64,000 bases of DNA, taken from positions 558,001 to 622,000 of the forward strand of contig NZ_JAAAKV010000002.1 in the NCBI RefSeq assembly GCF_009905725.1, written 5' to 3'. The notes beneath the pieces are model-generated. The model was not told the origin of the DNA, made no database searches, and saw nothing but the letters and a program-made list of their open reading frames with translations. The translations under genes and the position numbers were made by a program. Shown here piece by piece: positions 38,748 to 48,569 of this stretch. Each line of letters begins with the position of its first letter. The stretch's first letter is position 1. The stretch comes from Emticicia sp. CRIBPO. GTDB lineage: Bacteria; Bacteroidota; Bacteroidia; Cytophagales; Spirosomataceae.

Positions 38748-41585
38748 ATGAAAAAACTATTACCTTTACTTTTGCTGTTTTTCTCGGTCACAATCCTGAA
38801 AGCCCAGCAATCTCCAAAAATTAACATCAAGGGAATCGTGGTAGACACGGCCAAAGCCGTTATGCCCTTTACGCCTGTTTTTTTATTGCAACCTGCCGAC
38901 TCTTCTCTTGTGACCTTTGCAAGATCCAATGAAAACGGGGAGTTTGAATTCAAAGGTGTAAAGCGTCAGAACTATCTGCTGAAGATCACTTACATGAGTT
39001 ACCTTCCGCACCAGGAGCTCATTAAACCCAATGAGTCTAATGTCATTGATGCAGGCACTATTCAGCTCAAGCTGCTCCAGAAAGAGCTGTATGAGGTGGT
39101 GGTAAAAACCGCCAAGGCCCCCATCAGCATCAAAGGTGATACCGTAGAATATGACGCCAGAAAATTCAAAGTGCCGCCGGGATCCTCTGTGGAAGACCTT
39201 TTACGAAAACTTCCGGGCTTTCAGCTGGACAGCGAAGGAAACATCAAAGCCCAGGGAGAAACTGTTAATAAAGTATTTGTAGACGGTAAGCGTTTCTTCG
39301 GAGACGACCCGAAGCTGGCAACCAAAAACCTTCCTGCTGAATCTATCAATAAAGTCCAGGTATTCAATGACAAATCTGAACAATCAAAATTAACCGGAGT
39401 AGAAGATGGCAAACGCGAGAAAGCGGTTAACCTGGAATTAAAAGAAGAATTTAAAAAAGGTGGCTTCGGAAAACTGACTGCGGGTGTAGGAACGGACCAA
39501 CGTGTAATGGGTAAGGGTAATTACAACAAGTTCGATTCCAAGAACCAGTTTTCTATCATCGGCTTCGGAAATAACATCAACCAGACAGGTCTTTCAGGTA
39601 ATGACTACGAAGATTTTAAAGGCAGTCAGTCATACAACTGGAATAATAATGCTGACTTTGGTTTTTCAGGAGGAATGGTAAGGTTTTCATATGGGTCAGA
39701 TGAAGAATCTGAAAGCATAGGAGTACCACAATCCTGGGGTCCGGGAAGCGGTTTATCTAAAAACTATGCCGGGGGAGTCAACTATAACTATGACACCAAA
39801 AAGACGAAGTTCAGTTCTAATTATTTTTATAATCAAAGCACTCAGAATTTGTCGGTATTTCAGAATTCTCAGAACTTTATCCCTGACAATTCGTTTTTCC
39901 TGAGAGATTCAAGCCAGAGCGGCAACTTCACAGCCAATCACCGCTTAAGCTTAAGATTTGAAAAAGAAATCGACTCTCTTAATACCCTCGTGCTTAACTT
40001 TAACGGCAGACTAGGGGATCGTTCGACAGACTATAACAGTATGAAGAATTACCTGACTCCCGGTGAATCGGTTTTCAGAACCATGAAAGCATTGAACGTA
40101 AACGATGCCACTACAGGGGTAATAGCAAGCTCGGCTATATACCGTCATAAATTCATGAAAAAAGGCAGGAGTTTTGCGGCCAGTGCTTCTTACAACCTCA
40201 ACAATATCGACAAAGATGCCAGGCAGAATTCAGTTATCAGAGACTATCCGGTAGCAGGCTGGGATTACAACATCGGCGGAAGAAATTTTGATATCTTCCA
40301 GAATGACCTTGGCCTTGTTAACAGTAATCAGATCAAATCAAGCTTGTTATTTATAGAGCCTCTGAGCAAGAAATTCAATATTGAAGGTTTTTATAACTTC
40401 AGCAATACCCGTTCACTGGTTGACAGGGATGTTTACAACTTATTCTCTGACGGCAAGCCGAGAATTGATTCACTGAGCCGTTATTATGAAAATACGATCA
40501 ATTATAACAGGCTGGGAACCGCACTTAGATACAACTATAAAGGTCTGAATATTGCTTTAGGTGCAGCCGGGCAGCAATTTAATCTGAAAGGTAAATTCTA
40601 TAATGACCAGAACAAGCCCCTGTTGGGTTCTGTAGACAGAAAATACTTTGCCCTGGTGCCTAATTCTAGCATCAACTATGCTCTGAAAAACAACAGATTC
40701 CTGTTTGTTAATTATGATGTAGGTGTTCAGGAGCCGAGAATGAAAGATATGCAGCCTTTCCAGGACAACTCCAATCCGCTTTATATTACGAGTGGTAATC
40801 CTGACCTTTTACCACAAACCACTCATAATGCATTTGCCGGATTCAGTATGTTTAACCCTGTCTCCTTTATTAATATTTTTGCCAACGTCAATTATACTTA
40901 CAGCGTTAATCAGATCATCTATAACCAGACTATTGATCAAAACCTGGTCACTTATATCAAACCTGAGAACATTTCGGGAGGAAAGAGATATGGTTATTAC
41001 TTCCAGTTTGGTTTCCCGATCAAAAAAACCAAAATATCAGCTAATGTTTCTTCTAATTCATATTTTGCCCAGAACCTTATCTATATTAACAGCAAATTGA
41101 ATGAAAATAACACAGAGAATTACAATGTTAACTTCAGATTGGACCTTACACCGGTTGATTGGTTCTCATTATTTATCAATGCAAGTCACGGCATAGGTAA
41201 GGCTCAGTACTCTATCAATACCACCCAAAACCAGAGGTTTATCAATCAAAACCTGAGTGCCAATATGGTCATTCAACTACCTAAACTCATATTCTTTACT
41301 TCTGACTTTAACTATATGGGTTATAAAAATGAAAGATTCGGCTTTGATCAGAAAATTCCCATCCTCAATATGGCTGTTTATAAAGTGCTAGGTAAAGCTA
41401 AAAAATCCGAGGTGAGGGTAACCCTTTACGATGCTTTCAAGAAAAACCAGGGTATAAGCCAGGGGGCTTCTTCAAACCTCGTTTCTCAAACACAAACGGT
41501 AACACTTTCAAGATACCTGATGTTTACTTATACCTATAATATGAGAGGTATTTCAACCAAAGTGAAGAAAAACCGTTGGGAATAA
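38748..41585 (+). CDS. outer membrane beta-barrel protein (TonB-receptor-like, GLPGLI-associated)
   Basis: A 945-residue outer-membrane protein. A signal peptide (MKKLLPLLLLFFSVTILKAQ) is followed by a carboxypeptidase-regulatory-like domain (about 24-115), a plug-like region (KGDTVEYDARKFKVPPGSS, VEDLLRKLPGFQLDSEGNI, VNKVFVDGKRFFG) and a long barrel of the outer-membrane beta-barrel family. No classical TonB box is evident. It is followed after 28 bp by a GLPGLI protein. Pairs of this kind are common in Bacteroidota, but their substrate and mechanism are not established. Confidence 0.9.
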   Translation: MKKLLPLLLLFFSVTILKAQQSPKINIKGIVVDTAKAVMPFTPVFLLQPADSSLVTFARSNENGEFEFKGVKRQNYLLKITYMSYLPHQELIKPNESNVIDAGTIQLKLLQKELYEVVVKTAKAPISIKGDTVEYDARKFKVPPGSSVEDLLRKLPGFQLDSEGNIKAQGETVNKVFVDGKRFFGDDPKLATKNLPAESINKVQVFNDKSEQSKLTGVEDGKREKAVNLELKEEFKKGGFGKLTAGVGTDQRVMGKGNYNKFDSKNQFSIIGFGNNINQTGLSGNDYEDFKGSQSYNWNNNADFGFSGGMVRFSYGSDEESESIGVPQSWGPGSGLSKNYAGGVNYNYDTKKTKFSSNYFYNQSTQNLSVFQNSQNFIPDNSFFLRDSSQSGNFTANHRLSLRFEKEIDSLNTLVLNFNGRLGDRSTDYNSMKNYLTPGESVFRTMKALNVNDATTGVIASSAIYRHKFMKKGRSFAASASYNLNNIDKDARQNSVIRDYPVAGWDYNIGGRNFDIFQNDLGLVNSNQIKSSLLFIEPLSKKFNIEGFYNFSNTRSLVDRDVYNLFSDGKPRIDSLSRYYENTINYNRLGTALRYNYKGLNIALGAAGQQFNLKGKFYNDQNKPLLGSVDRKYFALVPNSSINYALKNNRFLFVNYDVGVQEPRMKDMQPFQDNSNPLYITSGNPDLLPQTTHNAFAGFSMFNPVSFINIFANVNYTYSVNQIIYNQTIDQNLVTYIKPENISGGKRYGYYFQFGFPIKKTKISANVSSNSYFAQNLIYINSKLNENNTENYNVNFRLDLTPVDWFSLFINASHGIGKAQYSINTTQNQRFINQNLSANMVIQLPKLIFFTSDFNYMGYKNERFGFDQKIPILNMAVYKVLGKAKKSEVRVTLYDAFKKNQGISQGASSNLVSQTQTVTLSRYLMFTYTYNMRGISTKVKKNRWE

Positions 41586-41613
41586 TTTATTAAAACAAAA
41601 TTCAAAGATTAAA

Positions 41614-42366
41614 ATGAAAAAGTATTTTTTGATAGTCCTGTCTTTATTATTTCTCAATGTGACAAAATCAAATGCACAGGAAGTCTTCGGAACCGTCGAC
41701 TATGATTATACCTCAGACTGGGTGAAAATTTATAACCGGGCGACCTATCTTACCAAAGAAGAAAAAGAGAGAGAAGCAATGACATCCAGAAACTGGACTC
41801 CAAATGCTGAAAAAATGAAACTTTTCTTTGATGGAACAGGGAGCTACTATACTTACGAAAGTCAGGATGCGGGATCACCGGGAGGCTATTCATGGCAAAA
41901 AGCGGACTATTTCATTACCCGTGATTTTACCACCAATATGCTTACCGAAATTCACAATGTCCAGGGAAGAACGTTCACTGTCGTTGATTCTATCAGGGCT
42001 CCGAAATGGAAAGTTCTCAACGAATTGAAAGACATCGGAGGATATATGTGCATGAAGGCTACCACTTATGACGACGTCAAAAAACAAAATGTAACAGCCT
42101 GGTTTTGTGCAGATATTCCGGTGTCCATCGGGCCTGAGCAATATACAGGTCTTCCGGGACTAATATTGGAGATATCTGTGGATGATGACGCAGTTCTGAT
42201 CACTGCCAAGCGTATTGACCTGAAAGTCAAACCGGAGATACCTAAATTGTCAGCCAAAAAACTAAAAGGTAAAAAGTCTAAAATGGCAGACTTCAACAAT
42301 TTTATCACCCAGCATTTGAAAGATTCAGCCTATAAGCATGAATTTGCCTGGGGTTTAAGATATTAA
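41614..42366 (+). CDS. GLPGLI family protein
   Basis: A 250-residue exported protein with a signal peptide (MKKYFLIVLSLLFLNVTKSNAQ). The name-giving motif is intact in QYTGLPGLILEISVDD near residue 180, and AWFCADIPVSIGP precedes it. The family is known almost only from Bacteroidota and nearly always sits beside an outer-membrane barrel of the type encoded just upstream. The function is unknown; a periplasmic partner or cargo of the barrel is an inference. A terminator closes the two-gene unit. Confidence 0.92.
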   Translation: MKKYFLIVLSLLFLNVTKSNAQEVFGTVDYDYTSDWVKIYNRATYLTKEEKEREAMTSRNWTPNAEKMKLFFDGTGSYYTYESQDAGSPGGYSWQKADYFITRDFTTNMLTEIHNVQGRTFTVVDSIRAPKWKVLNELKDIGGYMCMKATTYDDVKKQNVTAWFCADIPVSIGPEQYTGLPGLILEISVDDDAVLITAKRIDLKVKPEIPKLSAKKLKGKKSKMADFNNFITQHLKDSAYKHEFAWGLRY

Positions 42367-42399
42367 TCTTCTTGTTTTAATTGTTTTAACATAAATCAG

Positions 42400-42434
42400 A
42401 AAGCACGATCCATTCAATTGGACCGTGCTTTTTT
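42400..42434. terminator. hairpin terminator of the barrel-GLPGLI operon
   Basis: AAAGCACG pairs with CGTGCTTT and TCCA with TGGA, separated by one A/C mismatch, with a 6-nt loop and a six-T run on the plus side. The SGNH gene converges 13 bases beyond it. Confidence 0.8.
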
Positions 42435-42446
42435 CTATTGTCCTGC

Positions 42447-43124
42447 TCAGATCCCCAATCCTTTGAGCATCAGTTCAGCTACAAATTTATTACCTTTCTC
42501 ATTCAGGTGAACCCTGTCTGTCGTAAGAATACCCCTGTCTTTGTTTTCCGGGTTGTTGGCAAGATTATAGGCCAGGAACTCTTTTCTCAGATCAATCAGG
42601 TTACAATTTAACTCAATAGCCAGTTTTCTGATAATACCTGCATAATAATTAAGGTCACCATCCTGCTGATTGGAGAAATCTGTTCTTTCACCGATGGCCG
42701 CCGGGGTACACAACATCACAGTGATGCCTTTTGCCTGAAGTTTCTTTACCAGGGTAGTGTAGAATTTGGTAAACTTATCAGCATCAGTACCTGTGCCGCT
42801 GCTGGCCTTGTGCCAGACGTCATTCACCCCTACGAAAATAATGACGATGTCCGGGTTTTTAGCAAGTACATCCTCTTCATATCTCAAATAAAGATCATAG
42901 ATTTTATTACCCCCGATGCCTGCACCCACCAGTTCAAAATCAGCTCCTTTTCCGGCCTTGTCCAGCATTTCTTTCATCATGGTGATATAACCACCCGGTC
43001 CTACTCCCGCCTGGGTAATGGAATCACCAAATAAAACAACTTTTTTAGGCTTGATCTGAATAAAGGAGAAAAGTGCCATGACCGAAAAAAAAGCAAAAAT
43101 AAAAAGTCCGTTCCGAGATTTCAT
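42447..43124 (-). CDS. SGNH/GDSL-type hydrolase
   Basis: A 225-residue esterase or lipase-like enzyme anchored or exported by an N-terminal hydrophobic segment (GLFIFAFFSVMALFSFIQI). Blocks I, II, III and V are visible: VVLFGDSITQAGVGPGG with the nucleophile Ser, GIGGNKIYD, IIFVGVNDVWH, and TTDRVHLNEKGNKF with the catalytic Asp and His. The layout resembles the platelet-activating-factor acetylhydrolase/carbohydrate-esterase group. The substrate is unknown; no glycan genes adjoin it. Confidence 0.9.
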   Translation of the reverse strand: MKSRNGLFIFAFFSVMALFSFIQIKPKKVVLFGDSITQAGVGPGGYITMMKEMLDKAGKGADFELVGAGIGGNKIYDLYLRYEEDVLAKNPDIVIIFVGVNDVWHKASSGTGTDADKFTKFYTTLVKKLQAKGITVMLCTPAAIGERTDFSNQQDGDLNYYAGIIRKLAIELNCNLIDLRKEFLAYNLANNPENKDRGILTTDRVHLNEKGNKFVAELMLKGLGI

Positions 43125-43221
43125 CTTAGAATAATTTATGGTTGAATATTAATTAAAGCCCCTTCAAAAAGAGCGACTAAAATTAACAATTAAACCCATC
43201 AAATTCACAAAATTTTTATTT

Positions 43222-45384
43222 TTAGTACGAATCAGCCTGTTCTTCTTTTGCTTTTTTGGACAAAGCCATGGCTATCCTGATTTCTTCATAAGAAATGCCT
43301 TCCCGGAAATGCTCATAAACAGCCCTGGCCGAAAAGGTCCCCTCTGCTTCAAACGTCTCCATGGCCTCCACTACCTTCCGATAAGTCTTCTTGTCGATAA
43401 ACTTCCAGAGGTCAACCCCCTGGCCTTCTTCAAACAGTTTGATCAGGTGCTGATAAACGGTATTCCTGCTGAGTTTTCGTCTTTCAGCAATTTCTTCCAC
43501 AGAAAGGCCTTCATTATACAGGTCAAGGGTTTCGATGTAGGTCAGACCTTTCGCAAGCTTAACGCCCTGATCGGAATTGCCTTTGACAAAAGATAAAATC
43601 TCTGTAATGAAGGTGTCTCCATATCTTCTGAATTTCTCCTCCCCCACACCTGAAACGTTTAATAGCCGGGCTTTCGTAATCGGTCGTTCATGAGCCATTT
43701 CCAACAATGTAGCATCATTAAAAACGATGTATGGCGGAATCCCCAGTGAGTCGGCTATCTGTTTTCTGAGTAGTTTAAGCTTATCAAACAGCTCATTCTT
43801 AATAAACTCTTTCTTCGTCTTTTTAGGATCAGCGAAAACCTCTTCTGCTTTTTTGCGTTCTTCGAAAGTAATGTAATGGGAAAGTTCTATTTTTCTTTTC
43901 CCTTTGAGCAGCTGCCAGCTGACTTCATTCAGCTTGAAAACATGGCCTTCATCATAAGCAATGTCCAAAGCACCATAGTTGAGTATCTGGGACAGATAAT
44001 CGGCCCATTCTTCATACTTCAGGTCTTTTCCGATACCGAAAGTCGTCAGTTTGTCATATCCCAGCCTCAGAAGGTTCTGGTTACGGCTACCCCTGAGGAT
44101 ATCAATCAACATACCCATCGCGACTTTCTCCCCTGTCCGGGCTACGCCTGAAAGAGCCTTCTGAGCCAAGATTGTGGCATCAAATCTTTCTCTCGGATGA
44201 AGACAAACGTCGCAGTTGCCACAGTCCTGCCCCACTTCTTCATTGAAGTAACTCAACAAAATTCTCCTGCGGCAGATATTGGCCTCAGCATATTGCTGCA
44301 TCCTGTCCAGTTTGGCATTCATGAGTTCTTTCTGGTCATCATCCAGGTTAGATTTCTCAATCATGCTTTTACGGGTCATAATATCTGCATAAGTATAAAA
44401 CAAAGCCGTTCTAGCCTTAGTCCCGTCTCTTCCTGCCCGGCCGATCTCCTGGTAAAAACTCTCGACATTTCCGGGAAGGTTATAGTGGATGATCCACCTG
44501 ACATTAGACTTGTCGATCCCCATACCGAAGGCAATCGTGGCCACGATAATCTGCAGGTCGTCTTTGATAAAAGCCTCCTGTACCTTGCTTCTGCGTTGGG
44601 AATCAAGGCCTGCATGATAAAAATCGGCTTTATAGCCATTCTGAATCAGAGAAGCTGTAAGCGATTCCGTACCATTCCGGCTGAGACAATAAATGATACC
44701 GGATTGCTCAGGCACCGTTTTCAGAAAATCCATGATCTGTTTCAGGCGGTTTCTTCCCGGCAATACCTCAAGACTGATATTAGGGCGGTCGAATCCTGAA
44801 ATAAAAGTATTTTCTTCAGGTATCCCCAGCTGCCTGCAAATGTCTTTTCTCGTCACTTTATCGGCTGTGGCTGTCAGAGCAATCACCGGAACTTCCGGAA
44901 AAGTGTCTTTCAAGACAGACAACTGCCGGTATTCAGGCCTGAAATCATGTCCCCATGAAGAAATACAGTGGGATTCATCCACGGCGATCAGGCTCAGCTT
45001 TATTCCTTTCAGAAACTCAAGCATATTGCCTGCAAATAACTTCTCGGGAGCTACATACAACAACTTCAGTTCACCCAGCTTGGCTGCCCAAAGCACGGCA
45101 TCCTGCTCAGACTGACTTAAAGAAGAATTGATAAAAGAAGCTTTTACGCCGTTTCCGCGAAGGGCTTCGACCTGGTCTTTCATCAGAGCGATGAGCGGAG
45201 AAATGACAATGGTCAAGCCTTCAAAATACAGGGCCGGAACCTGGTAACACAGTGATTTACCACCGCCGGTCGGCATCAGAACGAGGCTGTCTTTACCTTC
45301 TATGACAGCATCAATGATGTTCTCTTGCAAGGGTCTGAAGGTTTCATACCCGAAAAATTGTTTTAAGATGTGATGTGTGGTCAT
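43222..45384 (-). CDS. recQ: ATP-dependent DNA helicase RecQ
   Basis: A 720-residue 3'-5' helicase used in recombination and replication repair. Motif I is MPTGGGKSLCYQVPAL near 37-52, motif II DESHCISSWGHDFRPEY, and motif VI QEIGRAGRDG. The zinc-binding Cys set is CRRRILLSYFNE then CGNCDVCLHP. An RQC winged-helix and HRDC domain (RPITKARLLNVSGVGEEKF) follow, and the C-terminus carries a helicase-associated HTH domain (EIAERRKLSRNTVYQHLIKL). It is leftward and followed by a small lipoprotein gene 31 bp upstream. Confidence 0.96.
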   Translation of the reverse strand: MTTHHILKQFFGYETFRPLQENIIDAVIEGKDSLVLMPTGGGKSLCYQVPALYFEGLTIVISPLIALMKDQVEALRGNGVKASFINSSLSQSEQDAVLWAAKLGELKLLYVAPEKLFAGNMLEFLKGIKLSLIAVDESHCISSWGHDFRPEYRQLSVLKDTFPEVPVIALTATADKVTRKDICRQLGIPEENTFISGFDRPNISLEVLPGRNRLKQIMDFLKTVPEQSGIIYCLSRNGTESLTASLIQNGYKADFYHAGLDSQRRSKVQEAFIKDDLQIIVATIAFGMGIDKSNVRWIIHYNLPGNVESFYQEIGRAGRDGTKARTALFYTYADIMTRKSMIEKSNLDDDQKELMNAKLDRMQQYAEANICRRRILLSYFNEEVGQDCGNCDVCLHPRERFDATILAQKALSGVARTGEKVAMGMLIDILRGSRNQNLLRLGYDKLTTFGIGKDLKYEEWADYLSQILNYGALDIAYDEGHVFKLNEVSWQLLKGKRKIELSHYITFEERKKAEEVFADPKKTKKEFIKNELFDKLKLLRKQIADSLGIPPYIVFNDATLLEMAHERPITKARLLNVSGVGEEKFRRYGDTFITEILSFVKGNSDQGVKLAKGLTYIETLDLYNEGLSVEEIAERRKLSRNTVYQHLIKLFEEGQGVDLWKFIDKKTYRKVVEAMETFEAEGTFSARAVYEHFREGISYEEIRIAMALSKKAKEEQADSY

Positions 45385-45415
45385 TGGATTGATAAATTAA
45401 AAAGAAGGAATGTGG

Positions 45416-45769
45416 TTACATTCCTTCAAACTCCTGTTTATATTTTGCAAATTGAGCAGGTGTCAAAACGCCTTCCAACTCCTTCAAGTAATTCTCGCGG
45501 GTGGCAGGTAATTTATCAGCCTGGTTACTTTCTCTCAAGCTCTTGATCAGTTTTAAATTAACGGTATTGATCAGCATCACCTTACTTTCCTGATCCGCTG
45601 TGAGTCCAAGAGCGGCTTTCATCTTCTGTGTCTTTACCCTGGCTTCCGACTCAGGACTTACACTTTGATTAGATGACGGAGTACTTGAAGTGCCGGTGGT
45701 TGGTGTGGTTCCGGGTGCACATGATAACAAAACAAAAACGATCAGAAATGATAAGCCAATGGTTTTCAT
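45416..45769 (-). CDS. small lipoprotein with LTxxQ-like motifs
   Basis: I do not recognise a named family with certainty. The 117-residue product has a lipoprotein signal (MKTIGLSFLIVFVLLSC) and a Thr/Ser-rich linker. Its helical mature part carries two LTxxQ motifs (ALGLTADQESKV and GVLTPAQFAKYKQ), which resemble the CpxP/Spy periplasmic chaperone motif and the related Bacteroidota DUF4890-type proteins. The position 31 bp before recQ suggests co-transcription, but a functional link is not evident. Confidence 0.7.
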   Translation of the reverse strand: MKTIGLSFLIVFVLLSCAPGTTPTTGTSSTPSSNQSVSPESEARVKTQKMKAALGLTADQESKVMLINTVNLKLIKSLRESNQADKLPATRENYLKELEGVLTPAQFAKYKQEFEGM

Positions 45770-45854
45770 GATTTCTAAGATTTAAATTGAAACGCAGATT
45801 TAACTGTTACAAAAATTGAAATAATAATTCACGAATCAAAATTTTTATCCGCGA

Positions 45855-47732
45855 TCAGGCTGTTTTCTGAAAATTATCCTTTAAAGCATCACTGTCCCAC
45901 GATTTATCACTCAAATCCAGGTTTTGCTCAAGGTCATTATAAAGTAATTGCTCCTGCCATTCCATTTCATCTTTCATCGACAGCACGTATTCTTTCATAT
46001 TGTGGCGTTTTTCTCCCAATCTTTCCAGTGCGTCTTCATCAAACTTAATAAAACGCTGTCCTTGTCTGTGGGCTGTATATTTCCTGAATCCCATTTCTAC
46101 CAAAGCATCTTCCCCGAGATGAACGGCACTGTAAAGAGTTTCCCTGTATACATTTTTTACTCCGAGGTCTAACAGGTCATAAGCATCAAAGCGGTTTCTG
46201 GCCCTGGAGAAAATCTTTATCTTCGGAAAATTCTCCCTGACCATATCTATCAGCTGACGGTTGATGTCAGGCGAATCAATGGCCGCAATCAGTATGCTGG
46301 CTTCTTCGGCCCCTGCTGCTTTCAGTAATTCGGCCCGTGTAGCATCTCCGTAATAAACTTTAAAGCCCATATTTCTAAGCAATTCAACCCTGTCAGAGTT
46401 GTTATCCAGAATGGTGGCCTTAATGCCATTGGCCCTCAGCAGCCTGCCGATGGTAGAACCAAAATGACCAAACCCGGCAATAATAATTTTGTGTTTCTGT
46501 TCAAATTCTGCTATTTCTCCTTCTTCATCTGTCTTGGTTTTCACTCCGAAAAAAGGGTCGATCAGTTTTTCATTCAGCATCATCAGCAGAGGTGTGATGG
46601 TCATCGTAATCGCCACCACAGCCATCAGCTTGGCATTGATTACTGTATCAATCAGGTCCAGCTGGTTACAGAATGAAATCAAAACGAACCCGAATTCACC
46701 TACCTGACTCAGGCCAAATGAAAAGAGAAAATTCTGGTCCTGACTCATTTTGAAAAACCTTCCGATCATAAACAGTACCCCGAATTTGACGATCAGGACA
46801 CCTACGGCCATCACGACAATGGTAACCGGATCCATAAAAATGACGGCAAAATCTATCGTTACGCCTACACTGAGGAAAAACAAACCTAACAAAAGGCCTT
46901 TGAAAGGATCGAGGTTACTTTCCAGCTCATGCCTGAACTCGCTGTTGGCCAGGACTACACCCGCCATAAAAGCTCCCAGGGCAGGGCTGAGCCCTACAAA
47001 CTGCATCAGGGCTGACACACCTATCACCAGGAACAGAGAAGCGGCTACCAGAAGCTCACGCATACCTGCTTTGGCCACAAACCTCAGGAAAGGCACCACC
47101 AGGAAACGCCCTACCACCAATATGACTCCTACCGCTCCTACCACCGAAATAGCCTGAATCCAGGCGGGCTGGTCAGCAAAAAAAGAATGGTGCTGATCCT
47201 TGGCACTTTCCGGTTGTCCTTCTGTCAACAGAGGCAGCAAAGCAAGAATAGGGATAACGGCGATATCCTGAAACAACAGAACAGAAAAAGAGGCTTGCCC
47301 GGATACTGAATGCGAGAGGTTTTTCTCTTTCAGGGTTTGAAGGACAATCGCAGTGGAAGACATCGAGAAGGTCAGAGCCACCGCCAGTGAAGTTTGCCAC
47401 GACCAATCTGTGAAATTAAGTAAGCCGAACAGAAGAGCAGTCGTAAATAACATCTGCGACATCCCGAGTCCTGCAATCGACTTACGCATCTCCCAGAAAG
47501 CCTTAGGCTCCAGTTCAAGACCTATCAGGAAAAGCATCATCACCACGCCAAACTCAGCAGCGTGCATGATGTCCTGGCCATTGCCCCCTACCAGGCTCAT
47601 ACCAAACGGCCCTATGATCACTCCGGCAAGTAAATATCCTAAAATGGAGCTCAATCCCAGTTTTTTAATAAACGGGACAATGAGAATAGCAGCTCCTAAA
47701 AATATGACTGATTGTAATAAAAAAGTACTCAT
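45855..47732 (-). CDS. KefB/KefC-type monovalent cation:proton antiporter
   Basis: A 625-residue CPA2 family transporter, likely effluxing K+ in exchange for H+. About twelve to thirteen membrane segments occupy residues 1-390, including SILGYLLAGVIIGPFG and SPALGAFMAGVVLANS. A cytosolic TrkA-N/RCK domain follows (KIIIAGFGHFGSTIGRLLRANG, NAD-binding glycine motif), and a C-terminal helical tail. It overlaps the upstream oxidoreductase gene by four bases (ATGA at 47729-47732), as in KefC-KefF operons. In Escherichia coli the system is gated by glutathione adducts; whether that holds here is unknown. Confidence 0.93.
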   Translation of the reverse strand: MSTFLLQSVIFLGAAILIVPFIKKLGLSSILGYLLAGVIIGPFGMSLVGGNGQDIMHAAEFGVVMMLFLIGLELEPKAFWEMRKSIAGLGMSQMLFTTALLFGLLNFTDWSWQTSLAVALTFSMSSTAIVLQTLKEKNLSHSVSGQASFSVLLFQDIAVIPILALLPLLTEGQPESAKDQHHSFFADQPAWIQAISVVGAVGVILVVGRFLVVPFLRFVAKAGMRELLVAASLFLVIGVSALMQFVGLSPALGAFMAGVVLANSEFRHELESNLDPFKGLLLGLFFLSVGVTIDFAVIFMDPVTIVVMAVGVLIVKFGVLFMIGRFFKMSQDQNFLFSFGLSQVGEFGFVLISFCNQLDLIDTVINAKLMAVVAITMTITPLLMMLNEKLIDPFFGVKTKTDEEGEIAEFEQKHKIIIAGFGHFGSTIGRLLRANGIKATILDNNSDRVELLRNMGFKVYYGDATRAELLKAAGAEEASILIAAIDSPDINRQLIDMVRENFPKIKIFSRARNRFDAYDLLDLGVKNVYRETLYSAVHLGEDALVEMGFRKYTAHRQGQRFIKFDEDALERLGEKRHNMKEYVLSMKDEMEWQEQLLYNDLEQNLDLSDKSWDSDALKDNFQKTA

Positions 47733-48319
47733 GATGATTTAATCCATTTATTGAGACAATTTGAGTTGTCGGTTTCGCAACCGGGAAAGCCTTCGTTTTT
47801 CAAAAACCGGAGACCTTCTTTCAAATTGGTGATGTGTTCATTTAATTCTTCCCGGCTCAGCCTGTGTGTTCCGAATACCACATAAGGCGGCAGGTACTTC
47901 ATTCTGCATAACCTGGCTGTCTGCTCAAAAGGCCTCAGGTATTCCCGGATAGAATAGCGGTTGTGTCCTTCAGGATTATACGCCTTTTCCATTCCTCCGG
48001 CTGAAATCACCTGGAACCACATTTTGTTTTGCAGGGCAAATCCTCCGTTTCCATAAGCCCAGCCCACTTCGAGCACCATGTCAATCCATTGTTTCATCAA
48101 CGGCGGACAACTGTACCAGTAAAAGGGATGATGAAAAATGATCAGGTCGTGTTCAACCAAAAGATTTTTCTCAAATTCAATGTCTATATCGAATTCAGGA
48201 TAACGCTCATAGAGGTCATGAAATGTCAGCTGTTCAATATCAGCATAAACTTTCACCAACTCTCTGTTAATATGTGACTTCTCCAGCAAGGGATGTGCAA
48301 ACAACACCAGTATTTTCAT
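47729..48319 (-). CDS. KefF/KefG-type NAD(P)H oxidoreductase
   Basis: A 196-residue flavodoxin-like quinone reductase that in Enterobacteria binds and activates the Kef channel. Marks are MKILVLFAHPLLEKSHINREL, the segment FHHPFYWYSCPPLMKQWIDMV, and GWAYGNGGFALQNK. I chose the ATG at 48319; the longer frame starts nine codons upstream. It is coupled by a four-base overlap to the antiporter gene, which strongly suggests an ancillary role. Confidence 0.9.
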   Translation of the reverse strand: MKILVLFAHPLLEKSHINRELVKVYADIEQLTFHDLYERYPEFDIDIEFEKNLLVEHDLIIFHHPFYWYSCPPLMKQWIDMVLEVGWAYGNGGFALQNKMWFQVISAGGMEKAYNPEGHNRYSIREYLRPFEQTARLCRMKYLPPYVVFGTHRLSREELNEHITNLKEGLRFLKNEGFPGCETDNSNCLNKWIKSS

Positions 48320-48569
48320 AAGTTTCAGGGCTTTGTAAAATATCACTATGTAGTATGGTCCGGGTACATAATGATCATGTATCGCTATTAATGCAACGAC
48401 GAAACTTTTATTTTAAGTTCATCATTTATAAAAATTTGGTCAAAAAAATTAACATTCCGGGAAAATTTATGATAAAAAACAAGCAAAATGTATCAGAAAA
48501 TATAAATTCTGCTTTATGATTCTAAAATTGAAGGATAACTGTTATATTTTGAAAAAAAAGCATAAAAAG

